From Icerya purchasi (lineage: Eukaryota > Arthropoda > Insecta > Hemiptera > Monophlebidae): a stretch of DNA of 64,000 bases. The translations under genes were made by a program, and so were the position numbers. The notes under the pieces are model-generated. The model worked only from the letters and a program-made list of their open reading frames with translations. It was not told where the DNA came from and did not search any database. The stretch's first letter is position 1; each line of letters starts with the position of its first letter. The DNA lies in assembly GCA_039619475.1 (NCBI GenBank), contig CM077115.1:307906734-307970733 (forward strand). Reading direction: 5' to 3'. Shown piece by piece: positions 13,701 through 28,600 of this stretch.

Positions 13701-16700
13701 TCGTAAAGTTTGGGATTGTATTCGAAATAATAACGGTATTATGGTAAGTTCATTTATCGTTTTTTTACATCCTATTAATTTTACGTAGAAAATTTAAATT
13801 AAATTTTGTAATTACCGTCTTTGGTTTATTTTTACAACTGTTCTCTCAAAATAAAACTTCTAATTAGACCTAAAATAGAAAAATTAGAAATAAACTGGAC
13901 TATATTATAAATATGTGGGTGGTGTTTGTGTGTTAATATGATTTCTTGAATAATTCATTAAAATTGATAAATAATTGATAAGGAATAGTTTTAAGATTTT
14001 TTTTTTTTTCTGATTTCGCTCGAGCCAAAATTAAATATAAACTTTCTGTGGAAAAAAAAAATTGTAGAACAAAAAATGTTTTTAGTCGAGCATTAGGCTC
14101 TTTCATGAAAACCTTACGGAGTGTATTTAAGAAAAATAAAATTATGTCACCGTAGAAACAACTGCTTTATCGCTTGCAATGTCGACAGGCGATCGCTAAC
14201 GATTTTACAAGTCCCAAAAAAAAAATAATATTTCATCGCGACAGTAATAATCTCAAAGTACAAGTAAATTTCCGATACTTACGATGTGATTACGGTGAAG
14301 ATTGAACGGAGATTCGGGAAATGTAAGTGTTAAGATTCTAGATACGTTGTAAACGTTTCGTGTAGAATGATCTACGAGACTGGCAATAATATGAGTGAAA
14401 AAAAAAAAAAAAAAAAATGATATAAAATTTTACAATGCGTGCACTGGACGTAGCGCATTTATTCAGATGGTCCGGAATTGGAAGAAAGAATTCGAACAGA
14501 GGCGAATGACTATGAATAATAAGCCGCATCATGGATTATACGACAGCACTTCGTCGTTCGATAGTATTTAAAAGAACCGTAATCTACTAGAAAAGGTCAA
14601 ATTGTGTTCACATTTCCTGTCACAATATTACGGATATACGTCGACTGATCGCATCCATTCATGATGCGCTTGGTTTTTGAAAATTGTTAAGTAGTCGGAT
14701 ACCACGTTTGCCTTTAAGCTAACAGAAATTATCATTGACGCGCTGACGAGCAATAAAAATCGTGAATGTTGTTTAGTCTTTTACTGACTTCGAATGCAAC
14801 GGTAGTGTTGAGATTGAAATTACATTTACGGCTGATTCAATGTTCTCTAAGTAATCTTGAGGTTCAGTCAATTTTCTTTTACATAAAATGGCTAGTGTAA
14901 ATTTCATTTAGTTTTTACTTCCTCCACTTATTACTAATTTTAAATACATCGCGTAAAATAAATGATTTTAAAACATTTATATTCCATAATTATCTTAAAT
15001 AATATATTTCTTAGGTTTTGATGGGTTTAATTATGATTAAGACTCCTATTACGGAAGCCGATATAATAAGAGCCTTGGCATGTCAAGCATTGGCCGGTTT
15101 AGTTCGAGACGATAAAGTGAAACAAATAATTAGCAAGTTACCGTTTTTTACTACAGGACAATTACAAAGTAATTTATTCTATTCGTAGGCGTTAAATTTT
15201 AATTTATATAAATAATTCGCTTAAAATATTCTTTTTAAATTTAAATTTTAGTTTTAAAATTGTTAATATAACGATGAAAATAATAATTAGGTTTGATGAA
15301 AGCGCCGATTTTGCAAGAGAAAAGACAGGAACAAGTTTTATTTCAAAAATATTCTCTCGAATTAATCGAACGAGTTTCTGGTAAAAGCACCGGACCGGAA
15401 ATGGAAGCCTCATTAACAAATATTCATAGAGTAAGTAATACGTTGTAATTTCTTGAATATTTTTAGTAAATTTTACTTTCTTCGGTGTGTAATGCAAACT
15501 AACCGAGATAGCACGATTATAACCAGTAAAATTCCTGGTTTTTTTCTCCCGCGCTGGTATTACTTGAAGTATTCTAATTAAAAATGTTTATCCCCCATCA
15601 CCAAATGCCAAAAACTAATAGTTACCGAATAAATCGACTTGAATTTTCGCTTCTACATGGCGCTGGAATTTTCGTTCTTACTGTTCGCTTTAGTATACTA
15701 TTGTGGCTTTATTTTAGTTTTTAAGGTGATAACTTATTAAATATCTGGATTAGCTTTTTAAGCTTTCGTGACAACCTGATTAATTTATCCGGCTACGGAA
15801 GCCACGATTTATGAACGTGTCGCGTTATGTGCAATTTTAAGGCGCTCGCAACAATTTCCGAGAGTGCGTAACAATAAATGACGATTGAATCGTAATAAGA
15901 AATACCATCTTTAATGAATTAAAAATGTTAAAATATCTGATACTTTTTTTCACACAATATTAATTTCCGTAGACAATAATGAAAGGAAATATAATCAAAG
16001 TTAAAAGGTACGAGTATCGTATTACAAATTTGTCTTAAACTAATATCTCGACAACGCTAAATTTGTGTAAATTGTAAAATATTTTCTAAATGTTGCATAT
16101 CCTGTTATACTTCTAATTATGGAATTTCTTCAGTTGGATAATGATATAGTTTATAATATGGTGACTAATTGTTTTTTATTTTGTAATTTCTTTTTCATCC
16201 GAACATGACACATGTGCTAGTTTTTTGTCCTGTCTAGCTGTACCGCTTGAAATAACTCCGACAAATTTTGTTTTCTAACTAGTTTATCGGTTGTTCAGTA
16301 CTATAGAAGAGTCATGTCGTCTTAGTTTCGTTATTTTATTCGCCATGGCAGCTGAAAAGGTGAGGGTTTCATATTCCATTCCTGAATGCGTGTGTCTGCT
16401 TCGTTCTTATTCCCGTTATGATGCAGACTATGAAACTGTTTTTCGAATTTTCGCTGAAAATTTTCCAAATCATCGTATTCCAACGAGACAAGTGATTTTG
16501 CATTTGGGGTGTTCTTAAAGATAAAGTTTTCCATATTAAACCCCGCGATATATTAACCATTTGAAAGGAATAGTCTAAGAAGAGTTCGATAATCTTCGTA
16601 AAACTCCCGGAATTTTTTCGAAAACCGTATTTTGCTATATTTATGAAAGGTGTGTGTTGTAATATGTGTACCAAAGAAGGTGGTAAGCAATTTGAACGTA

Positions 16701-19700
16701 AGATATAATTAGATTTAGTATTTTTGATACTTTTATATATAATAAACCGAATAAATACGATGTAGAAAACAAATTATGTTTCGATGAGTTTTATTTATTT
16801 ATTTTTTTTTTTAATTGCAAATCGGACAACAACTTATGCCGCACCCTGTATATAATGAAAAACAAAAACAGCAAAATTTTCTTAACAAAATATGTTTAAT
16901 CTGAAAATCATACGAAATAAATATCAACTATCTTTTTGATAATGAACATAAATGAATTTTTAAAAATTAAAAAGTATTTCATTAACAAAGGGAACATCAG
17001 AAAGATTTGGCTTAACTTTTTTTAGATAGTAGTATTTGGTAAAAAATGGAAAACGAATTTCTCAACGTTTCTTGCATTAGTCCGGGAAACTTGAGAAAAA
17101 CGCGCCTACAGTGAGCCAATTAGCGTATTCAAAATGTAATCAAAATGTAACAAGAATTTGCAATTTTTTCAAACATTATTTATCTAATCTTTTCCGGTTT
17201 GAGAAACACTGTTGGAACGATGCCGTTTTAAGTATAGCCTCGAGCTCGCTCTGCGATTTTGCCTATATCTCATATCTGTTGTTGAAAAACGTCCTTTGAT
17301 TGGCTTCTTGAGTTTTTAGGAAAAACGAAAAAGTCACAGGGCGCCATAACTGGCGAATAGGGTGGTTACGACATTACAGTGATGTTACGTTTCACTACGA
17401 ACTGTTGGATAAGCGAAGCGGTATACGCTGGTGCGTTGTCGTGGTACAAAATACTCAAGAGTTGTTTCTCCAAAGTTAGGATCGTTTAATTACCTCACGC
17501 AAATTGCGTAAAACTTGTAAGTAGTACTCCTTATTGACTGTACGACCAGTTGGTAAAAATTTTTAATGAACTAAAATTTTAGTTAAATCTCGAGCAATCA
17601 CAAAATTCTCGTTACTATTTGATCACACCTCGTAAATTTTGAAGTTAAACGTTCGTATCCTCGCTTCGTATACTTTTTTTTTTTTTTAGGTCTTTTTTAC
17701 TTTTTTCCTTTTTCTTCTTCTTCATTAACCATTATCAGTCCACTGCAGGACGAAGGCCTCCCCCCGTTTTTTCCAAACGCTGCGATCTTGTGCTTCTTCC
17801 CGCCAATTTGCTCTGAATTTTTAAATTTCATCTGCCCATTGTATCCTCGGTCGTCGTAAAGGATGTTTGCCATCAGGTTTCCATAATGTTGCCACACTTA
17901 TTCAGCGATCTTCGTCTCTAGTCACATGTCCGCACCATCTCCATTTGCTATTTTTAACGATCGTACTACATCTGTCACTTTCGATATTTCTCGGATACGC
18001 GTTTTCGTCCATTTGTCCTTCAGAGTAATCCCCAAAATATAAATTTCCATTTTTCGTTGACTAATTCTTATTTTTTGTTCCTTTTTTTTTTTGTTAATAC
18101 CCGTGTTTCTCTAGAATATGTTAAAACTGGCAGAACACACTGATCAAACTCTTTTTTTCAGACTAAGAGGTGTTCTAGTGTCTTTAAGTATATTCCTAAG
18201 TTTTGAGAACGCCATTCATGTTAATTGTATTCTTAGTTGTTTTTTTGTTTTTTTTTTGATTAAAAGTGTGTATTTATCCGAGAATATTAAAAAGAAATAA
18301 ACATTTCAAATGAATATTATTGTGGTAGTAATTAGTCCAGCACCGTCGTTAGGCTTAATCTGTACTAGTAGCTCTCTTACAAATTAATTTTTACAATATC
18401 CTTTAAATTTAGTTCACACTTAAATATACTTAAATGTATTTATCCAAGCGGGTTGTGCACAGATTTGTTGTTTGTTTTCTTTTTTTTTTCCTTTACCTCC
18501 ACTGAGGCGTGATCAGCAGCTTCACCGATATCCCTGCCTTATGTACATGTGTCAGGTGAGGAGACCACAAAGTATATACTCGTATTACATACATATTTTG
18601 AACTTATCGGAATCATTGATACCCCTTACGCCATGTACATAGGTAGATATGAGGGGAACCTACTTTGTAATTATATAATACTAATTTATTTATTCCGGAA
18701 ACGGGGATGTAGAACATTGTATACTACGAGGGTGGTTCAAATATAAACCGGAATTTTTAAATAAACACGCGAAAAATTTATTGTGGAAAAAGTGGTTGCA
18801 CTGGCAGTTAGACCGGTTTGTTACGAAGCGTGTAGAGCAATTAGAACCGCGTAACCTCACTTTTTAGTGTAGTTAGAGCCATGAGTGAAAAAGAAGTACC
18901 AGTGTCTGTTGCGCAACGCATCATTATTCGTTTTTTAGTCAAAGACGACGTAAAATCCGTGGAAATTTACCGAAAATTACGCGAACAGTTCGGAGATGAG
19001 TGTCTCTCCAAAACTCAAGTGTACGAGTGGTGTTGCGCGTTTCGAAAAGGACGTGAAGTGGTGTCAAACATACCACATGCGCGGCGCCCAAAAACCAGCA
19101 TTACAGATGAACACGTCAAAGCCATCGAACAACTCATTTTGGCTGACCGACGCGTCCGTGTACGCGATATGACCGACGAATTGGGCATCAGCATAGCTAG
19201 TATTGAGACAATAATTCATGATCGGCTAGGTTATCGCAAAATTGCAGCCAGATGGGTGCTAAGACTTCTGAATTTTGAACAGAAATTCACCGCTCGGCTC
19301 ACGATGGAGACATTGGCCGAATTGGGCTGGGAAACACTTGAACATCCTCCTTACAGTCCAGATTTGTCGCCTTGTGATTATTATTTGTTTGGCCCGTTGA
19401 AAGAAGCACTTGGTGGACAACGTTTCGACAGCAACGATGAGGTGGAATCGTTCGTGCGCAAATGGCTATGTGACAAGCCACGAGATTTTTACGAAAAAGG
19501 AATAAAAAAATTGCCGGAGAGGTGGAAAAAGTGCGTAGCGTGCGAGGGGGGTTATCTCGAAAAATTGTAAAAAATATAAGCACTGTAAGTATAAAATAAA
19601 AATTTTTATGACGAAATTCCGGTTTATATTTGAACCACCCTAGTAGATGTTGAAATTTTTTGCCATTTTTACATTCTTTAGGTTTATGATGTTATCAAGC

Positions 19701-22576
19701 TGTGCCTAATATAGTTATAGTTTTTACAGTGAAATAGCACGTGTTCTGCGGATTCAATTTCCCCGCATGGGCATGTGCGGCTCTCGCTTATTTTAAATCT
19801 GTATAGATATTCCCCGAATTTATCATGTCCCATTAGGAGCTGTGCGGAATAAAAATCGGGGCTAATTTTTAAATTCTTCCGTTCTTTTACATCCGGTATT
19901 AATGAAAAAGTGCGTCGACCTACTGTATCGTTCTCCCATCAGCTTTTCTATAAGCTGTAATAGTAGTTTTTAGCTGCAATTTTAATTTTTTTAAGATATT
20001 TTTTACTTTGTGGGGGATTTTGACAGTACTCTAATGTTAGAAAATTCGTTTCCTCGAAAAAAAATTTATCTATAAAATTGGAACAAGTATAATTTTTTAT
20101 GGTAAATAAAACAGCTCTGGATATAAAAAATAGATTGATAGGGAGCGCATCACAAAGGACAGCTACTGCACCATGTGACATAGTTCTGTATGTTCTACAC
20201 GTATTTATGAGACACTTCCTTTAGGTAGTGATTAATTTATTTTGTATGTTTTGAGTTTTATTCTATAAAATTATACGAAGACACAGAAGCCAAATATACT
20301 TTCAACAAACGCTTTATATAGTATGCTTCTATAATTGTGAAAACCCCAAGTATTTCGGCATGTTTGTATCAACCGGTAGTATATGATATTAAGCTTAGAT
20401 ATTATATAATCCAAATGGTAGTTGAAAGTGAGTTTGTTGTCAATCATAATGTCAAGATATTTAAAATACTCCACTACTTTCAACTTTGCACCTTATATTT
20501 GACGACTATGTTTTTTCTCTTTAGTTTCAGAGACTCTGTGAAGAAGCAGATCAGAATCTTTTCTGTGGATAGTTGCAGTTTAGAACATCAGTTAACTATT
20601 TACCCAATGTTTCTGAAGCTTCATTAGCTATTTTTTGAAGATTTTGTTTTGCCTCTCCTTTTATTATAAGTAATAAGTCGTCTGCATAAGCGTAAAGATC
20701 AACGTTTGTGTTGAAATTTCGCATAAAAATTGCATTGAAAATAATGTTCTATAGAAGTGGGCCTAAGACACTACCCTGTGAACAACCCACGTTTGTTGTT
20801 TTAGAAGTAGTAACAGTAATGGACTATTGTGTTTAAAAGAGGAACATTATCCGATAGTAGTTTTTTAAAATTTTGGTAAAGTGCTGCTGGATGCCAACAA
20901 TTATCGAAGGCACCCATTATATCTACTGTAATAGTTAGGACATGTCTACCTTCATTCAAGCTTTCTTTGATCCTATAGGTCGCGTAGTTGACAGCGTGAT
21001 CTGTTGATACTCCTTCCCTAAACCAAATTGCTTGTAGTCGAGGTATCGTTTTTTTGTGTATATGTCCTGAGATGCGATGTTTTAGAAGTTTTTCATATAT
21101 TTTTCCAAAAGCGTCAAGAAGGCAGATTGGTTTATAAGATTTAATATTGTTTGGATTTTTTCCTAGTTTATGGAGAACGGTTACGTTTGCTACCACCAAA
21201 TTTTCGGAAAATATGCTAGCGAAAATGTTTTTTGGTATATAGCGCAGATAAGATCTAAGAAATTTTTATAAATTAATTTTAGTAGTTTATTTGCAATTTT
21301 ATCCGAGCCGACGGCCTTGCTATTTTTTAGGTTTTTTATAATACAGTATAATTGTTCTAGATCAAGTCGTGGATTTTAGTTCTTCCTTGGTAGCTGTTAT
21401 TTCTTTTACCAGAAAGATAGTGTTTTCATCTTTGTTGTTTTCACCAATGGACGTGTTTTTTTGTTTTTTTTTGTTTTTTTTTGTTTTTTTTATGTTGTCG
21501 ATTTCACGGCATTCAGTGAAGCTATAATTGACCGATCCGGCTGTTAAACATGAAGCAAGCGTACGTTCCACGCAGCCCTCGCTACAGACGGCTCACGATT
21601 GTCGACTGTGAAAAGAGGTCTGCAGCAAATTGAACAAAGAGTGGCGCTCGGTGCCATGTTGACCTTTGCACTAACTAGAACGAAGCTAGAGTAATTCGAT
21701 AATGTTGATGAAGGACCCGCAGTGCCGATAGGGAAAAAATTTGTGCGAAAAATCTGATTACTTGTCTTTTCTGTAACCGTAGGAATATAAATGTTTATGG
21801 TAAACAATCATCGCCGGGATGTTTTTGCGTAAGCATAATACCATGAACACAGAACGCACAACCCGTCATCGAAACTGATAGCAATGACTTGGTGGTAAAC
21901 AAAGGAGTAACATCTTTATTACTAAATTTCAATGCGTTAAGACCACACATCCTGGTCGCTAACTATTACGTATTTTCCGCCAGTAATATCAGCTTGATGT
22001 ATTAAATAAAGGGATTTACTTATATCATGCAACTCCGTCATATATGTTGAAGCTTCAGGTAACAGTTTGAATTTTTGTATCAGACCAAAATCATTGATGT
22101 AAGCTGAACCAACCAGACCATTCAATGTTTATTCTTTAGAATTATCAGTGAAGACGCAGATGAAGTCAGGATAATATTTACTAACCAATTTGTTTGAAAC
22201 AAAGATATTAACCAAATTTAATTGAAAATATCCCTATTAAATTTATAGATATATGTATCAATATATAAAGAAAGAAGTTTCAATTTATAAGGTGCAGTGA
22301 AATGGGGAAAGCAACAATGAGGATAAGAGCTGGACTATATTTATAATTATGCAAAATTCTAGCCAAACAGTGGTATTTTAGAAGGTGCAAACGTTCGGTT
22401 ATTTCTAATTTCCAAGACATTCGTCGAAAGTGGAAACTTTTACTAAGAACTTATTAGCTAAAATATTTCTCCTTATGAAAAAAAGGAAGAAATGTCAGCC
22501 CCCGCCTAAAGGCTCGCCACCGGGGATGATCAGATGTTATCAGTAATAAGTCCTAAACATATATTTTAAAATGTTT

Positions 22577-22618
<42 letters not shown>

Positions 22619-25600
22619 AAGCGCTACTAAACCATTAAAAAAAAAAAAAAGACTCATATTCAAACCTGAAACGAATTACCGCTCTGAGAGGTAATTTCAA
22701 AACAACAGGATCTGCTCCCCACAAAAAATTACAGATAGATTTAAGAAGATTACGAAGTTGTATTTAAACCAAGTCTGCAAAAAGCTTTAAGACATGCGAA
22801 GACAGAGTACTGATTCTAAATATTTATTTAAATCTTTATTACTATTATAAACTACAAAATAATCCACAAAAGACAATGTGTGTCTGTGTGTGTGTGTACA
22901 TTAAGGGGTAGTACACAATTGAAAACCAAACTAATATATAAGTTAAACAGAATAGGACAACGTAGAGCCTTGAACCGATCCACTGTAAGGAACTGTAGAG
23001 AGGTTAAAAAAAAAAATACCCCGTTTGACTAATAAACAATTTGCGCGTGCACTAAGTCATTCGAAACGGAATACGTTAATTATTTCATCAAATAGTGTAC
23101 GTAATGCCTCCTTAATATCTAAGAATGTAGATAGTGAACATTTCTTATTAATAAAAGATCCATAAATATCCTTAACAAATGAGCCACATAATTCATCGTA
23201 CTACGAGCTTAAATCCAAACATGCTAGGCAAAAAAATTTGATTGCGCTCATTCTACCATAACATATTCGTGAAAATTTCCAGTCTTTTTAGTATATAAGA
23301 CTAAATAAATAAATCTAAAGTACTCCTCCTCCTAGAGGTTCTTACTAGGTTTAGATATAGGACTAACCAAAAATAAAAACCAATCCTTAAAAAACGATCT
23401 TGTCCGAAATTAGCTCATTTATAACAGAGACTAAAATATTTTTAGACAAAGCGTCTAAGTTTTTCAACAGCGAATAAGAGGTGCCTTCTAAACCGGAAGA
23501 TGTATCCTTCGTCTCCGTTAAAAAAGTGAAAAATTCCTTAACAATAATAAAACTTGTCAAAAACGTGATTATTCATGTAGAATAGAATCCATTTTCTAGA
23601 AACTTCTTCCAACATAAGAAGGAACTAGAAAAAGAAACTTCAAACCGCGAATCAGCCCTAAATTTCGAGCAATAATTCCTCTAAGAAGCTTTCTTTATAT
23701 TTTTCAAAAATTTTCGCTTTTGAGGTACGATTTTTCTATAAGCCATATTCCGTTTTGCAGCCTTCTTTTTACACTCAAAATTCCATCATAGGCATAACAG
23801 TTTTTTACGTGTTATCGTTAAATAGCATGATTTAAAACAGAGAGTATTATAGAAGATATCATATTTTTCAGTTGAGGTACTTCCATTTTCAACAATACCT
23901 AATTTCTTTTTCATCAGGTTTAAAAAGAAAAGTATGCTTTTTCCAACTGAAAAGATTTTTCCTTTTAGGAATATTAGAAGTATTCTTTTCGGAAGTAATA
24001 ATTTTCAACGCAATCGGGTAATGAGAAGGGCATTAGATAAAACTGTCCGAGTAATTAAAGAAAATCCCAGATGAAACCATAGTCAAGTCAACAGCATTAC
24101 TAACCAGTTCAGGATTATATAAAGACGTGTTAGAGTTATTAGGTACTTCTAACATTAAATTACCTCCGCTATCATTCCGAGTACAGCCCTAAAAACGATT
24201 TAACATAGTTCCCATTGACAACTGCAGAAGAAGTTTTCAGTTCGTCTATAACATTCAAAATTTAAGTGCAGTTGACAATACGCTCTGGTGGCGATTAGTA
24301 GGAAGTAAAAAAGCGCTTAAATTTTTCGGAAAAAACTTGAATGCAGATAACATTAAATCTAATATTGCTATTTGCGGACATGAGATGCGGCTGCATCGGA
24401 CTATGTCATGAACTATTTTTAACCAACATAGCCACTTGTTAACAGCTAAAATGCAGCTTTGTTATAATAAATTAAGTCCGATGCAGCATACAGTGGTAAG
24501 CGAATAACAGCGCTCGGCCGTTCCTTATCACTGTTATCTGTGCCGACTTTTGTTCTATTCTATTCTGTTCGATTCGAGTTGATATGCGTCGTTATTCGGT
24601 TTTTTCGGTAATATCGTGTTTTTCGCTATCTTTCGTATTTTATCTGTAATATTTTTATTTTTAAATGTTATATCCGCTATCGTTTTACCTTTGACCGTTG
24701 GAGGGCTTGACAGATGTATTAGCGGAAGGAAAACAACCTGCACCATTTATCTCCTACACTTCAACAATTATTCGTTTTGTTATAGTTTTCGTTTTAGAGA
24801 AGAAAAAAAAAAATACTAGCCTTTTAAGAACAGGATCATTTTTTGGTATTAATTTATTTTTATCATAAAATTCTGTTTTCCTATAAAGGAGTCGGGGTTT
24901 ATCCGTAGGTATGTTCTGTGTACTTCTAGCAGGATGGAAAACTGTCATTGATAGTTAATGACGCGAATCGATTAAAAACTTTTATTTGAAAATAAATCCC
25001 TTTTGTTGTATGTTTTGAGAATTTCAAGTGAAATCTCCTAAAAATTTAAATTGTGAGAGATCATTAGTTCATTTTTGTTATGTTTTCTTCCTCTCAGGGC
25101 AAGACAAATCTGTGGAGTTATGGTTATCACCGCAAAATACACAAAGAATCATTTGATTATTACACTGTTTCCGTATGATACTTTCCTGCCCACCAAGCTC
25201 ATGTTCGAATACTCTTGCATTGATGCGACATATAACCATATCTTACGCAATGAAAACATTATCTAATTCTTGCATAAATGGTTCGCGAGGGAAGCATACG
25301 TTCCAGAAGAAATCATAAGTCGAAAGATTTTTCCCCTCGAAAGATACTAAAACAGAACTCGGTATGAATTTAACTTCGTCATTTACAATTATAAGCCTAT
25401 TGTATTTTGATATAATTAACAATGCATGATTCACAGTCGATCATTTCTAATAACTGTTGTTTGTTATATTCAATATATCAGTGCCCTTGATAATCCCCGT
25501 CCGGGAAATTAAATACGTCCGAATATGTATAAGCATCGTAATTTTAAATTAATTTATTGGCCGGAATAGCAGCAGAAATATCAGTTATACGAGGGACGAT

Positions 25601-28600
25601 GAATAAGTAAGTTACACTTCGCGATGGAAAAAAAAAAAAATCCTAAAAAATATGTAAATATATTTTTGAAATCTACAAAGTCCTTTCTCTATTTTACGAC
25701 ACGTATATACCTGAAATATTCAAGCACTTGTCGTAATGTGGTACCAATATTTTTCGTCGATGCCTTTTTTGAAAAACGTCCGTCCAATTTCGGCTAATTA
25801 ATTCATGACGAAATTCTTCACTTCGTCGTTCGCAAAACGCTCTCCTCCCAGGGCTGTTCTTAAATGATCGAACACACATGAACAATCCGAAAGAATGAAA
25901 GTTTCGACGCGCTTAACGCTGGTATCTGTGTACGAAGTTGACGGCCGACCGTTTAGTGCTTCATCTTTCGTATAATCTCGTTTTTCCTCGAAAATACGGG
26001 GCATCATTTGGACACTATGTGGGTCTGGAAATTTCTTTATCCATCGTACACTTCACATATTTGTCGATGAATTTCAGTGGGATTATGATTTTTTACCCAC
26101 AAAAACCGCACTAGACTACGCCTCTAAATGTTGAACGACCAATTCATACGACGCTTCATTTCAAACAGACACTGTAAACGAACCAAACAAGATACACCGA
26201 TTTCATTCTTTCACGAGAGGATAGAGAATGAAACCCGGTTTCGTTTAAGCCGAAGTGGGGGATTGTACGTTAATTTAGGTAGAAACTACGCGCGTGTCTT
26301 AACTTATTGATCCTCCTTCGTAACTCTATTTCGACCAACTTTTTTAATTTCATTAACATCTTTACGTAAGTTAGACTTCTTCAAAAATTCAGCAACTTTA
26401 AGCGCACTAATAAGCAAACGATTTTGTTCGTGATTATTAGTATTTAATTTTTCAATGAAAACTTTAAAATGTTTAGAATCATTATTATTATTAGATAGGT
26501 TATATGTATTAATTTATAATTTTATATGTATAAATACTGAAGTTAACATCGTTACCCTTATTATTATTATTATTATTATTATTTTTATTCAAGTTATTTG
26601 TATCAGTATAATCAGGACTATTATTATTATTACTACAATCACCACTATTATTGTTACTATCATTATTATTGATGACAGACTAAAAATAGAATTATCTTGC
26701 GTCGCGATAGCCTTGATTATTAAGACAGTAGCACATAAGTTCGATTCTCAGCGATGGCCAAAAAAGTACAAACTGATTTACTCGAAAGGTTAATTTAATG
26801 ATTAGTTAGTGGCTAAATGGTATTTAAAGCTAAGCAAAAAAAAGAAAAAGAATTATCTTTAACTAGGCTGCAGTACATCCATTTTTTCGGAACTAAGAGA
26901 GTTATTGCCGGGCGCGGGAGAATCTCCGTATCGAAGTTAAACATATTCTTATGCTACAGTAAATGTGATAAACGGTGTATACCGCTCGTCAAAAGTGTGT
27001 TGTAGAGGTGTATACGATGATATATTACCAGAGAAGGAAGTACAAAAGAAGAAGAAAAAAACAATAAAATACAAATGCTAAATAAACCAAGCACAATTTC
27101 GTTATCAGATTAACGCAGTGGAAACACGAATTACGCCTAATTTTTGAACATAGGTTCTGTTATTTTACACCCCTTGAAACCGTTATATTGGTGCTGGTTT
27201 TAGTGAACTGTTTTACTTAGCCGTTTCTCAAATGCTACGCTGAGTAATTCGAAACATATCCACTCAATTACTCGGTAATTTTTTTATAAAGCAACAATAG
27301 CTGAAAGTGAAAGGGAGAAAATTAATTTTCGTTATAACTTCTCTCTGTCTTACCTCTTCACTGTTAAAGTGTTCATTTTATTTTAACAATAGCAGTTCAG
27401 TTTCTGTTCATTTCCGCTGCTTTTAATGATATTCATTTTTGATAAAAGTAAATTCACGTTCGCATTTGTGATCCATGAAAAGATTGGACAGCCTTAATTT
27501 AAACATAGAAGAAAAAAAGACATTACAGAATAAAAATAATTGATCGAACTATAAACGGCTCCACTCCATTCTCAATTATTGTTGTACAGTTATTGCACTT
27601 TGTAACCATTTAAAAGTTAAACTTTAATTTTAAGAAATGTAATCGACAGGTGAGAAGAAATGATATTTTTACTGAAATATTTTGGTTCATTAAAACTGAC
27701 GTATTATGAATGTTTGAAAATATCATAAATGACTATTGTACCGAAATCACTTATTAAATATTGCAATGTTTCCGAAGATCCGAAAGAAATAATTGTACTT
27801 TGGTTTACAGGCGAATGTTGTTGCTCAAACAAAAATTCAATTCAATGAAAAGCAACTATTGCAAATAATTTATGAACATCTTTTGAAACACGGATTACAT
27901 GGTTCAGCAAATTATTTACTGCGCGAAGCAAAATTAATTCCTATGAAGACTTCCACCACTGGCTCATTATCTCCATTTACCTATACTAATAAGGTAAATA
28001 TACTGAACGATGTATATTGCTATTTATAATAATCTTTCATCTTAAAATGGAAAAACAGTGCTATTAACGTGCATTCATTTTTATTTATGATATGACCTAA
28101 AAAAAATTTTAGGAAATTTATTCGAGTTAATTCAGTCATCTAGCGAACTTTTTTTTTTGCCTGTTATGTACTTTTTAAATTGCTATAAAATTTGCTTCAA
28201 TTTTTTAAATATAGTTTCCAATTTTACAATCGTCTTTTGGCTCGCTTTTTGTTATCAAAAGTCATACAACGCTGATGCTCTAGCATGGCGAGTAATTAAC
28301 AAGAACAGTTTAATTAACATCTTTAAAGAATCGTAAATAAGAAAAAATTGTTCTTTGTTCCATTCTCTGCCGGCGCCGAAGTGTAAAATTATATGTTACA
28401 TTCGAGTTGATCTGCAAACAAATTTTAATTTATCGATTACTTTAATTATCATTTCGTTACAAGTCTAATGATATAGTACAAAATGCAGAAAATTGTAAAT
28501 AATTATTATTTTTAATATTTAAAATTAACAAGTAAATTTAAAAAATTTATGTGCTATTCCATTTTGCACTTTTTTGCGTGTGTGTGTGAAACAATTTATT

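Larger units (their letters stand above)
21931..26480 (-). mobile_element. Long decayed LINE (ORF1 gag, endonuclease, RT, RNase H), split by a mariner
   Basis: Minus-strand order: ORF1 start at about 26470-26330 (FIEKLNTNNHEQNRLLISAL, AEFLKKSNLRKDVNEIKK), then the mariner at 25590-26320, then ORF1 resumes (IPANKL, FIPSSVLVSFEGKNLSTYDF, CVFCGDNHNSTDLSCPERKK at about 25560-25080), an ORF1 tail at 24750-24950, the APE-like endonuclease end at 24400-24000 (SGGNLMLEVPNNSNTSLYN, AVDLTMVSSGIFF, HYPIALKI), a damaged RT (STFLDIKEALRTLFDE at about 23130), and an RNase H start at 22165-21937 (FVCVFTDNSKE, NGLVGSAYIND). The layout fits an I-group LINE. Many stops occur. Confidence 0.75.

Noticed and set aside
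16331..16674. Minus-strand frames across the DUF4817 relic
   Set aside because: They are antisense to a recognisable transposase N terminus.
26690..26765. A functional tRNA gene
   Set aside because: Only A- and B-box-like words are present; no acceptor or anticodon stem could be paired.
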